Assembly (NCBI GenBank): GCA_914767715.1
Contig: OU612065.1
Coordinates: 29,138,001 to 29,202,000 of the forward strand
From: Membranipora membranacea
Taxonomy: Eukaryota > Bryozoa > Gymnolaemata > Cheilostomatida > Membraniporidae
Direction: 5' to 3'
DNA: 64,000 bases
This document shows, piece by piece, positions 38,701 to 49,853 of the stretch; within the stretch, counting starts at the first letter, position 1, and the number at the start of each line of letters is the position of its first letter. Made by a program: the position numbers and the translations under genes. Below the pieces are notes generated by a model that ran no database searches, had not been told where the DNA came from, and worked only from the letters and a program-made list of their open reading frames with translations.

Positions 38701-41700
38701 TCGGTAAGTCTTGAATGTTGTAATTTCGGTTTCATCCTCAGTTTCATCCTCAGGTCCTGATCCAGCATGATGATGGTTACCTACCCAGCTTATTGTTGTT
38801 CAAACCTGGAAAACAGAGAATTCTGTAGGAAATGTGTGGGTGCCGATGTAATTGATGTGTCAAGTCAATATATATTTTTGTTAGCTTTTGAGCCTTCACT
38901 AGGTGCCATGATGACTATAGTATAAATGATGCCCTGATTACTCTTTATTCCGAACTGAATAAATTAGTTTGATCAATGATGTGTATACTGCAATGCCTGC
39001 CTCATACAAAGAAGCTCTCCCCGTTCTCTCCATCTAGGCGTTGGGAACTCTCCATTTTGGGGAAAATTTCCAGGTGAATTGTTGTAACTCTATATTAGAC
39101 TGTGATGATATGAGTTTGCCTTTATTGGTGTGTGCTGGCTGTCGCCTTCAGTCCTTTGGTTTCACTGTTGCACATTTATTCTGTTGCCACTTATTCTCTC
39201 AGCGATATATATAACCCCTGGACTACATGTTGCTATCATGATGTTACAAGATGAACTTCCAGTAACATAATAGTTCTGTTGCTCATGTGCGAAGTGAAAA
39301 TGTAGTAGATTTATCTTTTGGTTGCATTTTTGCTCTCAAATCATCCTCTTTTGGTGAAAATAAGCCACTCCGTGATAATTATTGATGATAATTGACTCCA
39401 TACAATGGCCACTTTTGCTGTTAGTCTTGAGGGTTTTAACAAAAGTCAATGAAGATTTGTGGAAATTGATGCCAAGATGACCCCCAACCCCAAATGTTCA
39501 GAGCTTCATTATGTATCTCATGTAATCACCTGCATATTTTCTCTCTGCTGTAAAACTAACACGCTGCCTGCAGTTAGTAGTCTCAGACTTCAGACTTGTT
39601 TTTGGTTGAATTAGTTTTACGGCATGCTGTCATTCTGATTGTGTAAAAATGAACCCGAAATTTGCTTAGCTCTAAGGAGTGGTTTGAACTAGTTACTACA
39701 AAACACTACCTACATTGTGACATCATAACTAATAAAGTTCCATATTTATGTCAAGTTCCAACTAACTGCAGTTGTTACTGGTGACATCTCACTAACAATA
39801 AAGTTTCAACTTTCTGTGTTTATATTAAGTGTAGTTATCTCACCATTATCAATGAAAGCTCTCTCTTATGTGAAAATATAATCTGACTGGATATATTCTC
39901 TACAGGCCCCTGACGGAGAGAACCAGCCCAGTACAGATGTGGATCTGTTTGTATCTACGGAGAAAGTCATGGTGCTAAATACTGACCTACAGGTAAGATC
40001 ATAAAGCTGTCAAAGATATCCAGTCAATAAGAGAAGACGCATTATCTGTAGAATTTCAAAACTGTATTTTTGGACAGAATTTTTATTATTTGTCAGACTG
40101 TCAATTTACAACAGGGCCTTTTTTGGCCGGTAACGTTGGTCGGTGTCTTTTAGGAATATAAAAAATATAGATAAAAGAGCCGAGGTGTTGATTTTTTACA
40201 TCCTATTTGATTGGAAAGACAGATAGCTACCATTTCATCAGCATAATATTTGTTGTCTTGATCTACAAAATGTAACATTTGCACTTATAAAGTGTTGTTT
40301 CTTGCTCTATTATAGGAGATTATGATGGATCATCCATTGAGGTCTATATCATATATAGCAGACATTGATAATATTCTAGTCATAATGGCAAAGAGATCAC
40401 TGATGATGTCAGAGTCGTCGTCTCCGGGGGGAGATGATCAGTCTACGTCATCGGCAGCGGGCGGACCTCAACATAAACTTATCTGTCATATCTTTGAGAC
40501 TGACGAAGTGAGTCTGTGTACTGATTTATATTATTAGCTTGTTGACTGATTTGTCCTATCATAAGAGCATTGTTAAATTTTAGGGGGTTTGTACAGGGTG
40601 CTAGTTTGTTGGCCATTTCTGTCAATATATATATTTAAATCTAGACAGCTCTTTCCACTAGGATAATACATGGTTTGGAGTGAAAAATTACTGGGCACAA
40701 GTTGAAAAAAAAAAGCAGGGAACGTGCTAGGTTGGTGCTGGTTGGTTATCTGAATAGCCATATGAAAAATAGCCTATTAATAAACAAACTACAGCTGAAA
40801 TACTGCAGCATTGAGAATGTTTTATGACTGCTAAATGAGGGTATGACCAGGAGTTCGGTACGTTGCTCCTTGTTATAACCTAAAACTGATTGTTAATAAA
40901 TACAAATATTTTTTTGTCATGGCAATGCCTGACAAACAGTAAGAAGTCTCCATTCCCAGAGCTACATCTGCTGATAATGGTTGTCTATCTTATCAGTATA
41001 GTATTGTTGGTGTGCACTTACAAAGTGGGACAGGCAAACTACTATAGTACAGTATTACTAGTATTACAGTTAAACCAGTGGTAGTATCACTGTATCTCTG
41101 TTTGGTAATACTTCTAGTATTTTAAGATTTGTCGCCTCCTGTCAAATAGCTCGCTTAATTTCGGGCTCATTTTGTTTTCGTAATCTATGCAGTTTTTTTC
41201 CTCACAGCAGGGATTAACTTCATTTTGATCATTGTTATCAAAACAGCTGTTGTTTGCTACAAATCGAGGATACTTGTATGAATCACTTTCATGATACAAA
41301 ATTGTAGCTTATGAATACTTAGTGTTTATTTGTTTTCTAGGCCCATCTGATTGCTCAATCAATAGGACAAGCCTTCCAGGTGGCTTATATGGAGTTCTTG
41401 AAGGCAAATGGTATAGATGACCCTAATCTACACATGAAGGACACATCATATGAGGACATATTAGAACAGCAGGAAATAATGAACGATGAGCTGGAGACGT
41501 TCACTCGTAAGGATAAGCAAAAAGATGTAAGCTTGTAATTTCTCATGGTTCTCACTTATATGGCATTAATGCTAGAATGTTATTACATGTTACATGTTAT
41601 CACAATATTTATTGTCACATTTATACAGGTGATTGTGCCCAAAACTAAAGGTGAAGCCCTAGGTATAGTGATAGTGGAATCAGGATGGGGGTCCGTACTA

Positions 41701-43104
41701 CCTACCGTAATACTAGCTAATATGTCACCAGTAGGAGCTGCTGCTAGGTGTGGTCAGCTTAACATTGGCGATCAGATCATGTCAGTGAACGGGATCAGTT
41801 TGGTGGGATTACCCCTCACTCAATGTCAGGAGCATGTTAAGGTATAGTTATATCTATATATGAAAGCATCCCGTTGGAATCATTACAACCAACACACTAT
41901 AAAACTGTTTACCACAAGACAAAAGGGAACTAACTCGTTCTAGTTGTCCTTTGATGAAAACATCAGGATCATCTTAAGACGATACCGAAGCTAGATTATC
42001 CTAATTCATATTTGATCTACTGATGTGTCCATTTTGCTGGATGGAAAGCTACTCAGGACACAAAACTTGCTAAGCATTAAAAATACTATCGGCCTCTCAT
42101 TTGCTTTGCACTGGGTGAAAATTCTACTCAGGGAGACTAATGTCCACAATCCACACTGCTTTTTTCTTTAGACAAATTTTTGTATTGCAGGCGGTGAAGA
42201 ACCTGACAGCAGTACGTCTGTGTGTGGTATCGAGGCCTCCTGTTGTTGAGGTATTGATCAAAAGACCAGATAAGAAATACCAGCTGGGATTCAGTGTACA
42301 GAATGGTGTGATATGTAGCCTTTTACGTGGTGGAATAGCAGAGAGGGGCGGTATTAGAGTCGGCCACAGAATTATTGAAATAAATGGGCACAGTGTGGTT
42401 GCAACAGCACATGAGAAAATTGTACACATGTTATCTACTTCAGTAGGCGAGGTAAGTTCCAGGATGAGGGTCGGGGGGTCATCGTATTTATGACCCTTTG
42501 TGGTGCTCTTATGTTGTGTTTTAGCCTATGCGCCTGAAAGACAAGTGATAAGTTGCTTAGAGATGTTTGAAAAATGTCAAACAGACACATTTTGGTTTCT
42601 GGTTTCTGTTCAACTTCAGGGTGCTCCTAATTTTCAGTTCCTTAGCAATAGGACAGAACACTCACTGACACTCACTGACAATTAAAATTAATCACTTAGT
42701 GTATTCTGACTTTTTAATTTTGAGATATTACAATGTCTGCATAAAATTCTGCATCATGAGACATGAGTGTTTATGACAAGTTACACTCCATACGTCAACT
42801 GTATCCAGGACCATTCTGCCTGAAGGATATTTAAGTCAATTCACATAGTCCACGGCTATGACAATGACATAACAGTGATACACAGTGCCCCATACACCAA
42901 TTGATTGAAGTTATTGCCAAGCCCATAAGAGACCAAAGAACCCCTCATGTGTGTCCTGCCTCCTATAGCTAGTCTGATGATATCCTAAGCAATATAGCTC
43001 GGTCGATTACTGTTTATATTGTTTTATTTCAGATCCATATGAAGACAATGCCTATGGCTGTATTCAGGCTTTTGACAGGTCAAGAGGTACCAGTTTATAT
43101 CTAA
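29750..43104 (+). CDS. APBA: X11/Mint (APBA) adaptor: PTB domain plus tandem PDZ domains (14 exons)
   Basis: Exons: 29750-30619, 31041-31273, 32962-33068, 34138-34218, 34540-34780, 35733-35938, 36406-36534, 38123-38274, 39906-39992, 40316-40507, 41341-41526, 41629-41841, 42191-42451, 43033-43104. They join in frame to 1009 residues. Residues 1 to about 620 are low-complexity and acidic, with a Q tract near exon 2's end and a charged helix [22 protein letters not shown] domain spans about 630-805 ([41 protein letters not shown]). PDZ1 starts near 829 ([29 protein letters not shown]) and PDZ2 near 915 ([39 protein letters not shown]). The protein ends QEVPVYI, the family's conserved tail that folds back onto PDZ1. 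Known family roles are synaptic and secretory scaffolding and APP-type NPxY binding. The N-terminal Munc18/CASK-binding parts are not recognisable here. Confidence 0.96.
33122..33310. mobile_element. Terminal-inverted-repeat element, ATCTCTGATTGATAGAG family, copy 1
   Basis: The left arm GACTACACTATTAACATGTG continues into CATCTCTGATTGTTAGAG. It is matched in inverted orientation by CTCTCTATCAATCAGAGATA and then TACATGCAATATAGTATAAC. The element is in an X11 intron directly after exon 3. A second copy with a longer interior is at 59548-59986 in the convertase gene. Confidence 0.75.
35956..36048. mobile_element. MITE family CAAGTTTGGTCC, copy 4
   Basis: The left end CTAGATCAAATCTGCTCC and the inverted right end ATTTGGACCAAACTCGGTCT bracket a short core. 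The inner CCGCATT and AATGCAGG continue the pairing. It starts 18 bases after the end of X11 exon 6. Confidence 0.7.
36856..36895. repeat. AGCCTTGTCA-family hairpin in an X11 intron
   Basis: CCTTGTCACATGGCTA and TAGCCGCATGACAAGG pair around an A-rich loop. The family is the same as at 22560-22620. A related GCGTGACATGGCTAG stretch near 32755 in an earlier X11 intron may be a half copy. Confidence 0.75.
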
Positions 43105-44130
43105 TCACATATTTACTCTTCAATTTTCCCTTTTTTTCTTTTTGTTTTTCACAATGTGACAGTATATCCAGCATGGTAGAATTTGATAATTGAGATTTTG
43201 TTGCCAATGTTCTGTAGGTGCTTTTTGTCATTTTGTTGTTTTATGTTATCAGTAAAAATAGAACATTCTTTTGAATTTAATATTTTTAATTGGTGCTCTA
43301 AAGTTGTTGTCACATTGCCACTGCTGGTGTTCTCTGGAGGCTTCTAATTTTGTTTGAATAGCAATTGCTTCTTTTTTGTTTTGGATTTGTGAAGAAAATT
43401 GTATATATTTTGTGTTTGTTATTTATTTAGATTTTTATGCTATTAATAGGCTTTTCTCTCTTGTGACCATTCCATGCAGTTGTGTCTTTAAGCGACTATC
43501 ATTACATTATGAAGCGACACAAATAAATTGTAAAGCAGCTAATTCAAGACCATCCGTTTGTCACACAAGCTCAGGAATATTGGTCTATTTGAAATTTAAA
43601 TACAGACAGTTTCTTGAAATCCTGTCGATGCCAGACTGATGGTTGATCTATGTACAATCATGCTGTGATTGATTGTATAGGTCCATCGCATAGAATTAAT
43701 ATTCTAGTCTATGGTTTATCGTTGTCCGTGGCCTCTATTGAGAGACCGCATGGCATGCCGAACAATGCCGAAGGTTGTTTCGGTTCATCCGTTCATAAAG
43801 TAATTTGTGAAGGTTACACATATGATATAGGTAATCATATCATGTCATATGGCTGCTTCCATCCCAACGCATAGATCCCAACTGACCAACCAAAACAACA
43901 GCATCTCGACTCTAGAACTTCCTGGTAAAATGCATTGAGCAGGCTGTTGATATTGATTAATAGGCTGTTTTTATTATCTGGCAATCTGGTGCATTTTATT
44001 ACCAACATGCTTGACCAATCTTATAAGGGGAACTGTAGTTGTCTAAAACCACATACATGGTAGAAACTCCAAGTAGGGCCATCTACACTTTCAATGAAAG
44101 TCTGTCACTGCGTAATTCACTACAATATCT
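43105..44130. other. Region between the 3' ends of X11 (+) and receptor gene 1 (-)
   Basis: This contains both 3' untranslated regions. An AATAAA hexamer at 43522-43527 could serve as the X11 polyadenylation signal, but nothing confirms its use. No further coding sequence was recognised. Confidence 0.4.
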
Positions 44131-45090
44131 TCAAGTAGTTGGTGCGTGAGAGGTCTCCGAAGCAGGGTGAATTCCCACAGCGTTACTTCTGTTTTTACAT
44201 CTGAGAAAAAAGATGCCAATCATCTGCTTTACTTGTTTCTGATAAGCGTCCATCACAGCATACAATGCTAATACGTTCCAGATTCCGTTGAGCTGGTCGA
44301 CCAGAATGGTTATCGTTTTAAACAGTAGAACGTTGATGTTTTCATTCAAAATAAAACATCCATTTACAATCCAACAAACGGAGCTAAGAAGATAAGCAGC
44401 CGTGGATATAAAGACGTAATCGGCTGCCTGTTGCTCAGCCACATCACGAACTCTTGTTTGCTGCCTTTGTCTCATCCTCGCGTATTCAATAGAGAACATT
44501 GATGCAAATATTATGGTCAATGTATGAACAAAAAATACTGGTATCAAACAAACATGTACATGATCAGGATCACAAAACAGCATTCCTAACCTTATATCGA
44601 AACAAGGAAAATTCCCTGAAACATAATACAGAATTAAAAAGATTAGAGGGATAGAAATGAGGGCATTAAATGCTGCTGAAACAACCAGCTTTGTATAATT
44701 TCTGATGAAGAAATGATTTTCATATTGAAAGGGCCTGGCCAACATCAACCAACGATCAGCAATTGAAAATAAATACATCGAGTATTTAAAATTAACCGAG
44801 ACCAAAACTAAGAATGATCTTGCGTACATAATTGAATGATAAGATAGCTCGATATCTTGTCTCCAGAGACGAATTGTACCCAGTGTGCAGAGAGCTGGTG
44901 TTATAATATCAAGACAGGTCACGATTCTTACTGACTTGTAGAATACAGTTCCTTTATGCTGATGAAGCTGTGCAAGAAAAACCAAATGTAGGACGTTCGC
45001 TGTGACTATTATAATGGTGATTGCTAAGATAATCCACTCCATATAAGGCTTTAAACCGATATCTGCTTCATCACAAAATGTGATATTCAT
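44131..45090 (-). CDS. Intronless seven-transmembrane receptor 1
   Basis: A single-exon frame of 319 residues beginning MNITFCDEADIG, with an NIT glycosylation site, then seven hydrophobic segments. Segment 3 ends SMYLFSIADRWLMLARPF, so the usual D/E-R-Y is DRW. Segment 7 has LNGIWNVLALYAVMDAYQ where class A receptors carry NPxxY. Segment 6 lacks the CWxP signature. The second extracellular loop holds three cysteines (FPCFDI, LFCDPD, VHVCLI), but no cysteine sits 25 residues before the DRW arginine. The predicted role is a plasma-membrane G-protein-coupled receptor with unknown ligand. It is the most divergent of the three intact members, and the upstream DNA shares a GAGGGCAGA motif with receptor 2. 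Confidence 0.88.
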   Translation of the reverse strand: MNITFCDEADIGLKPYMEWIILAITIIIVTANVLHLVFLAQLHQHKGTVFYKSVRIVTCLDIITPALCTLGTIRLWRQDIELSYHSIMYARSFLVLVSVNFKYSMYLFSIADRWLMLARPFQYENHFFIRNYTKLVVSAAFNALISIPLIFLILYYVSGNFPCFDIRLGMLFCDPDHVHVCLIPVFFVHTLTIIFASMFSIEYARMRQRQQTRVRDVAEQQAADYVFISTAAYLLSSVCWIVNGCFILNENINVLLFKTITILVDQLNGIWNVLALYAVMDAYQKQVKQMIGIFFLRCKNRSNAVGIHPASETSHAPTT

Positions 45091-45639
45091 GATGGTTGCT
45101 TGTAAAAACTCAAAAATTTCAACGCGCCCCGAAACTGCTATGAAATGTTGTTAGCATATAGATCTAATTGATCTGCCCTCTTTGCTAATAAGCTCCATTG
45201 GGAAGAATTTTTCTCTCTTGTGATTGCGTGTAAAAGTTTGTTCGGTCCGGAGGCTAAGAAATATTTTTAAAATATGCATATCACTACGCTATAATATCCT
45301 ACTCTGCAACAATCACTCAGACACCTGAGGGAACAAACTTGTTCTAAAATGTATGCATCAAGAAGAAAGGCATTGTAATTAACTAAGTGATACGACAGTA
45401 GGTTTAAGAAAAAAAATCAATCACAAAAAGCACTCATGTATAATAAAAAAATTAATGTGTCACAGCTGAAGACTGACATCTATCTATCAGTGGACAAAAA
45501 TATTATAATATAAAAAATGCTGTTTAAATCAATACCCACATCCTGAAGCTGCCAAAGTCTGCTTTATTTCCTCTTGATGGGTTGGGTCTATGCCAGTAGG
45601 CAGCCTTGCCAATCATCATCGTCGAAGATAAGAAACCTT
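45091..45639. other. Upstream region of receptor gene 1
   Basis: Minus-strand 5' flank. AAAGAGGGCAGA near 45175-45186 resembles the conserved upstream motif of receptors 2 and 3. Nothing else was recognised. Confidence 0.4.
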
Positions 45640-45840
45640 GCTGTGCCTATTTACAATCCAAGAACAGTGTTTAGTAAAAAACAGTAAAGAACAAAAGGCA
45701 TAATCAACAACTGCCGTGTTCTCTCGCACATTGTGCTATCCTGCACGCTGCCTTTGTCCATCGATGCACACTCAATATCAATGATAATGTTGAAATTATA
45801 ACAAACGGTAAAAGTTCTACTGAAACTCAGAACCATAGCG
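45640..45840 (-). pseudogene. Decayed 7TM receptor relic
   Basis: Read on the minus strand, this DNA aligns with the loop-3 to segment-6 region of the neighbouring receptors. ATTGAGTGTGC matches the ATTGAATACGC that encodes IEYA, GACAAAGGCAGC matches the charged loop, GATTATGCCTTTTGTTC matches the DYVFIS region, and TTCTTGGATTGTAAAT matches the WIVN region. Frameshifts break the match. A hydrophobic frame upstream at 46000-46206 may be an earlier part of the same relic, but that similarity is weak. Confidence 0.55.
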
Positions 45841-46495
45841 TTTGTTTTTTAGCACTGATCAAAATGTTGACTGATCGACATTTGTCTGAAACTTCCTCTA
45901 CGGCATCAGAACGAAAATGAATCATCAGCTTTAAAATTTAAATAGTCCTACAATTGCCATGTCATCGGCATATTCATAAAATCTTTTATCTTTGTGTTCT
46001 TACTGGATAAAAATTAGTGTATGTCTAAAATAAAATAGGTGAGAGCCTGCAACACTGAGGACATCCAATATCGCTGTTAGGATTATTTGATTGACTATTA
46101 TTAACAAATTGATGCCTGTAAGTTGAAAAAGAATACAAAGGATAACAATGCTATTTTGACAGTCCCCTTTTGTAAAGCTCATCACATAAAATATTTGGCA
46201 CACCAATGAGGAAAAATCAGTAAATAATACACATGCGGGGCGTCGTATGACCCTGATTTTTTTAGATGGATATGATTGAAATGATCGACAAGTGAAATCC
46301 TTTGTACTACAATTTGTCCGGTAAGTGAACTGATTCTTGCCTAGCCTTTTAAATGATCAAATTATATCCTTGATGATATCTCGATAATTCGATGGCTACA
46401 GATGTGAGGGCATTTGCTCTAAAATCATTTTTCTCATTAGCATTGCAGGCCTACAATCATTTACTAGTACATTGTACTACTAGTTGGTCAGAACA

Positions 46496-46565
46496 ACTCC
46501 CCTACCCAGGAGTGAACTCCAGTCCACATGGTCGGCAATCCTGAATCTTAGCACCTGGCCACCCT
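46496..46565 (-). mobile_element. tRNA-like SINE head
   Basis: On the minus strand, TGGCCAGGTGCT (A-box-like) is followed about 30 bases on by GGAGTTCACTCC (B-box-like). The order and spacing fit a tRNA-derived retroposon. No element body was traced. Confidence 0.4.
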
Positions 46566-48122
46566 ATTTTCTACACTCGGTAAGGCCAAATATATTATTT
46601 TTTCATTGTCCTTGTAGAGTAAGGAAGGACAACTCCAGTTTAGGTGTGTCTTAAATCTCTGTGTAGACAACTTATCACAGTATTATCATAACAAAGATAC
46701 TACTTATTACTTTTCTTCATTTGTTTTTAAGTATTGAGTTTTGTTTTTAAGGTTCCCGGGGATAGAGTTTCCCAGAGATTAAAAAGCTGCAAAGATGTGT
46801 GTGGATGCTATCAGATCAGAGGCTATTTTATGAATTTTCATACATACATACATACATACAGCATTTGTCGCATCTACAGCAGCAAACATCAGAATTTTCT
46901 ATACCAACATCAGACACAATAACAACATCCAATATCTTAGCCAGCATCATCATCAGTACACTCAAACTCAACTCGAGGATACGCAGTTACCAGTCAGTAC
47001 ATCTAACCTCGAGTCTAGGACACGCAATTAAATTAAAACTAAAGTTCTATTCTTAATACCGGTGCCACCCTAACGCCACAACTGTGGCAACTGTGACAAC
47101 GCAGAAAATGTGGCGCCAACAGAGACAATGCAGAATTTGCATAAAGCACCAGCGGTTGACTTATACCAACTCACTCTTGCGGCTGATCAACCCTCTTTTG
47201 CGGTAATTGAAAATTGTGTTTCAATCTTGTTTTTTTGCTTATTGACGTCAGCAGTGTTTTAATGTGCCTGTGTATATACTATTTAAGAACATTGTTGCCT
47301 ATTGAAATTCATGATCTGTTTGGCGGCCTTCTGGTCGGCAGGCAGGCTCTTTGTTTGCACCTTCACTTGGAGTCAGGTCAGTTTTTAAACATGAAAGTTT
47401 TACAGTTTTTATCATAATTTTTTCATTTATTGTACAGTAGTGATATTTATAGGGAAATAGAACTTGCCTTATTATTTGATAATGGCACAGTATAACATTG
47501 GGTTGGATTATTTGTATCATCAACTAATTTAGTTAAATGAATTAAGGTGAGCATGTATGGCATCATTAACTAGAAAGTATAACTTGTTAAAGTAAGACAT
47601 GCATTGTTAAGTTGAATTGCGTTTGATTTTAAACTTGGTAAGAATTAAAAGACATGCTCTTGACTCAGGTGTTTGATCTTGAATCAAATGAGATCGCATC
47701 TAGATAAGACAGTGTCACATAGTGAGCATCATCATACCAAGCTCGTGAGCACAGATCTCAGTAGTGGAGAGTGGTGACTCAGTAGTGGAGAGTGGTGACT
47801 CCATAACCCGGAATCCCACATATTTACGCTACATATAAAGGGAGCTGATTCAAAAAGAGATGTATAGGCTACCAAGTATATTTTGACTTACAAGCTTTAT
47901 TTATTTATTTATTTATTGAGGTTTTCTAAAAGTTTATAATTCAAGCAAATTAAAAATAACTTGTTGACCTCAATAGTGAATAGATACAAAAATATTTTAA
48001 AAAACCAGTTCTATCCCATGAAAAGAGCTGTGAATTCCTCTACTGCTACGTAGATAGTACCAATAACTGTATGTCCATGGCTAAAACTTAGCCAAGCGAG
48101 GAGTTTTTCTCCGCTCAAAGAG
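46566..48122. other. Non-coding region between receptors 1 and 2 with simple repeats
   Basis: Contains a CATA tetranucleotide tract near 46839-46860, a duplicated 21-base unit near 47758-47801 (AGTAGTGGAGAGTGGTGACT twice) and a TTTA tetranucleotide tract near 47896-47918. No convincing exon was found. The part adjoining 48123 is the 3' flank of receptor 2. Confidence 0.6.
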
Positions 48123-49085
48123 TCAGATCACATTATTTCTGTGTCTGCTCAAACAGCTACATACGATCTGTTTTACTTTTTTGCGAAAGGAATCCATAAC
48201 AGCATACAGTGCTAGAATGTTCCAGATTCCGTTCAATTGATATACCAGCATAGAAATTGTCTTAAGCAATGGTATTGCTGGTACAAACTGGTTGTTGTGG
48301 CTTAAAATCAAACATGCAGTAACAATCCACGTAAAAGCGCTGAGTAAATATGCAGACGTGGAAACGCAGACATAATCAGCTGCCTGTCTCATATCTTTGT
48401 CAATGAGTTCCTGCCTTCTTCTCATCTTTGCATATTCAATAAAATACAAAACTGCCAAGAGAATTATCAAAAGATTTGCCAGTAATACTGGTGTTAAACA
48501 GATATGTATGGAGCTTGGGTGACAAAATAACAATCCGTAACTTGCATCGTAACAAGGGAAATTCCCTGTAGCGTAATACTGAATTATGAATAGCAGTGGA
48601 TTAGACACTAGACCATTAATTACTGCTGCGAAAACCAGCTTTGTGAAATTCCTAATGAAAAAGTGATGTTCATATTTGAAAGGCCTGGCTAACATCAACC
48701 AACGGTCAAATATGGAAAATAAGTACATCGTGTTCATGATATTGACAGTGAAAAATGCGAAAAATGATTTAACATAGAGAACAATTGGATATGCGAACCC
48801 AACAGCTTGTCTCCAAAGACACATTGAAGAGAGCGAGCATAAAAGCGAAGACATTATATCACCGCAAGTAACAAATCTCAATAATTTATAAAATACTGTC
48901 CTATTACCCTTATTTAGATGTGACAGAAAGACAAAATGAAGAATATTAACCCCAAAAACAAGAGTACTGGTTGCAACAAGGATTCTCTCCATCCAAGTAT
49001 TCAGACAGATATCCACAACCTCACATAAAGTGACATTCATGATTGCCTGCTCAACAGATTTGGAAATCATTTTTGATCTATTCAT
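48123..49085 (-). CDS. Intronless seven-transmembrane receptor 2
   Basis: A single-exon frame of 320 residues. A second ATG at 49038-49040 gives MNVTLCEVVDICL, which aligns with the starts of receptors 1 and 3. That is probably the true start, making the protein 305 residues. Seven hydrophobic segments follow, with IFDRWLMLARPFKYEHHFF after segment 3, FIEYAKMRRRQ at the start of loop 3, TSAYLLSAFTWIVTACLIL as segment 6 and LNGIWNILALYAVMD in segment 7. The protein is clearly closer to receptor 3 than to receptor 1. The upstream DNA also resembles that of receptor 3, with a GGCAGAGGGC.GGCT block and TCTACAG, so regulation may be shared. Ligand unknown. Confidence 0.9.
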   Translation of the reverse strand: MNRSKMISKSVEQAIMNVTLCEVVDICLNTWMERILVATSTLVFGVNILHFVFLSHLNKGNRTVFYKLLRFVTCGDIMSSLLCSLSSMCLWRQAVGFAYPIVLYVKSFFAFFTVNIMNTMYLFSIFDRWLMLARPFKYEHHFFIRNFTKLVFAAVINGLVSNPLLFIIQYYATGNFPCYDASYGLLFCHPSSIHICLTPVLLANLLIILLAVLYFIEYAKMRRRQELIDKDMRQAADYVCVSTSAYLLSAFTWIVTACLILSHNNQFVPAIPLLKTISMLVYQLNGIWNILALYAVMDSFRKKVKQIVCSCLSRHRNNVI

Positions 49086-49294
49086 TCAAACCTGTAGACA
49101 GAATCCGGAAATGTAAAGCTCCTTTTCTTTAGCCGGCCCTCTGCCCTCTTGTCATCTTTGTGCTATTGATAAACAGAAAAAAAAACATTCACCTGCATTA
49201 CAGGTCTTGTAAGAAATAAGAAATGAGAATATTTGATCTAATAGCACCTCTTCCCTAACATGACACAAATACTACACCAACATTTCATGGTCTC

Positions 49295-49443
49295 CGGCGA
49301 GGGCGGCCGGGCGAGGGTGGCCGGGCGAGGGCAGCCGGGCGAGGGCGGCCGGGCGAGGGCAGCCGGGCGAGGGCGGCCGGGCGAGGGCGGCCGGGCGAGG
49401 GCGGCCGGGTGAGGGCGGCCGGGCGAGGGCGGCCGGGCGAGGG
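49295..49443 (+). repeat. GC-rich 14-bp minisatellite
   Basis: About ten and a half head-to-tail units of GGGCGAGGGCGGCC with single-base variants (GTGGCC, GCAGCC, GGTGAG). It stands out sharply from the AT-rich surroundings. Regular GGG runs on the plus strand could form G-quadruplexes. It lies about 210 bases upstream of receptor 2 in transcript orientation. Confidence 0.95.
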
Positions 49444-49464
49444 AAAGAGTCTGGGAGACTCAGA

Positions 49465-49853
49465 CTACATGCCCTCTTGATTTAACTTAGAATAGGCACT
49501 ATTGAGTGAAATATCAGAGGGAGAGTAAACTCCTGAGGTTGCAGCCGAGAAAGTCTTCCTACTATTGAGCAAACTCATTCTCCCCCACAGGCAGAATACA
49601 TTCATTAGATTTGTGTTTCTCAAAATTTGCATGTGGAGATTACCTGAAAACTTGATATCATCATTATCTAACCAATATTTTAATAGTGGCCTAAAAAGAT
49701 TCCAACTGAGAATGAGATGAAACGAGGGTTTGGAAGTTGGAAATTTGTTTATCAAAAACCTAAAGATACAACATCTTAATGATACTTACTTGCTACTTGA
49801 AGAGTAGCAGCTTCTTCTGGTGAAGGTTCCAGCAATGTCTCAGGCTCGTCTAT
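49465..49853 (-). CDS. Possible 3' exons encoding a cytoplasmic tail (partial gene)
   Basis: Two candidate exons, 49853-49790 and 49532-49465, have good splice signals on the minus strand (TTACAG acceptor, GTAAGTATC donor, CCTCAG acceptor). They join in frame to about 43 residues ending at a stop. The product is acidic (IDEPETLLEPSPEEAA) and ends SAYSKLNQEGM. EPETLL fits an acidic dileucine sorting signal and YSKL fits a YxxPhi signal, so it could be the cytoplasmic end of an endosomal or trans-Golgi membrane protein. Upstream exons were not found. Whether the furin-like exon at 52795-52987, same strand, belongs to it is unknown. Confidence 0.35.
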
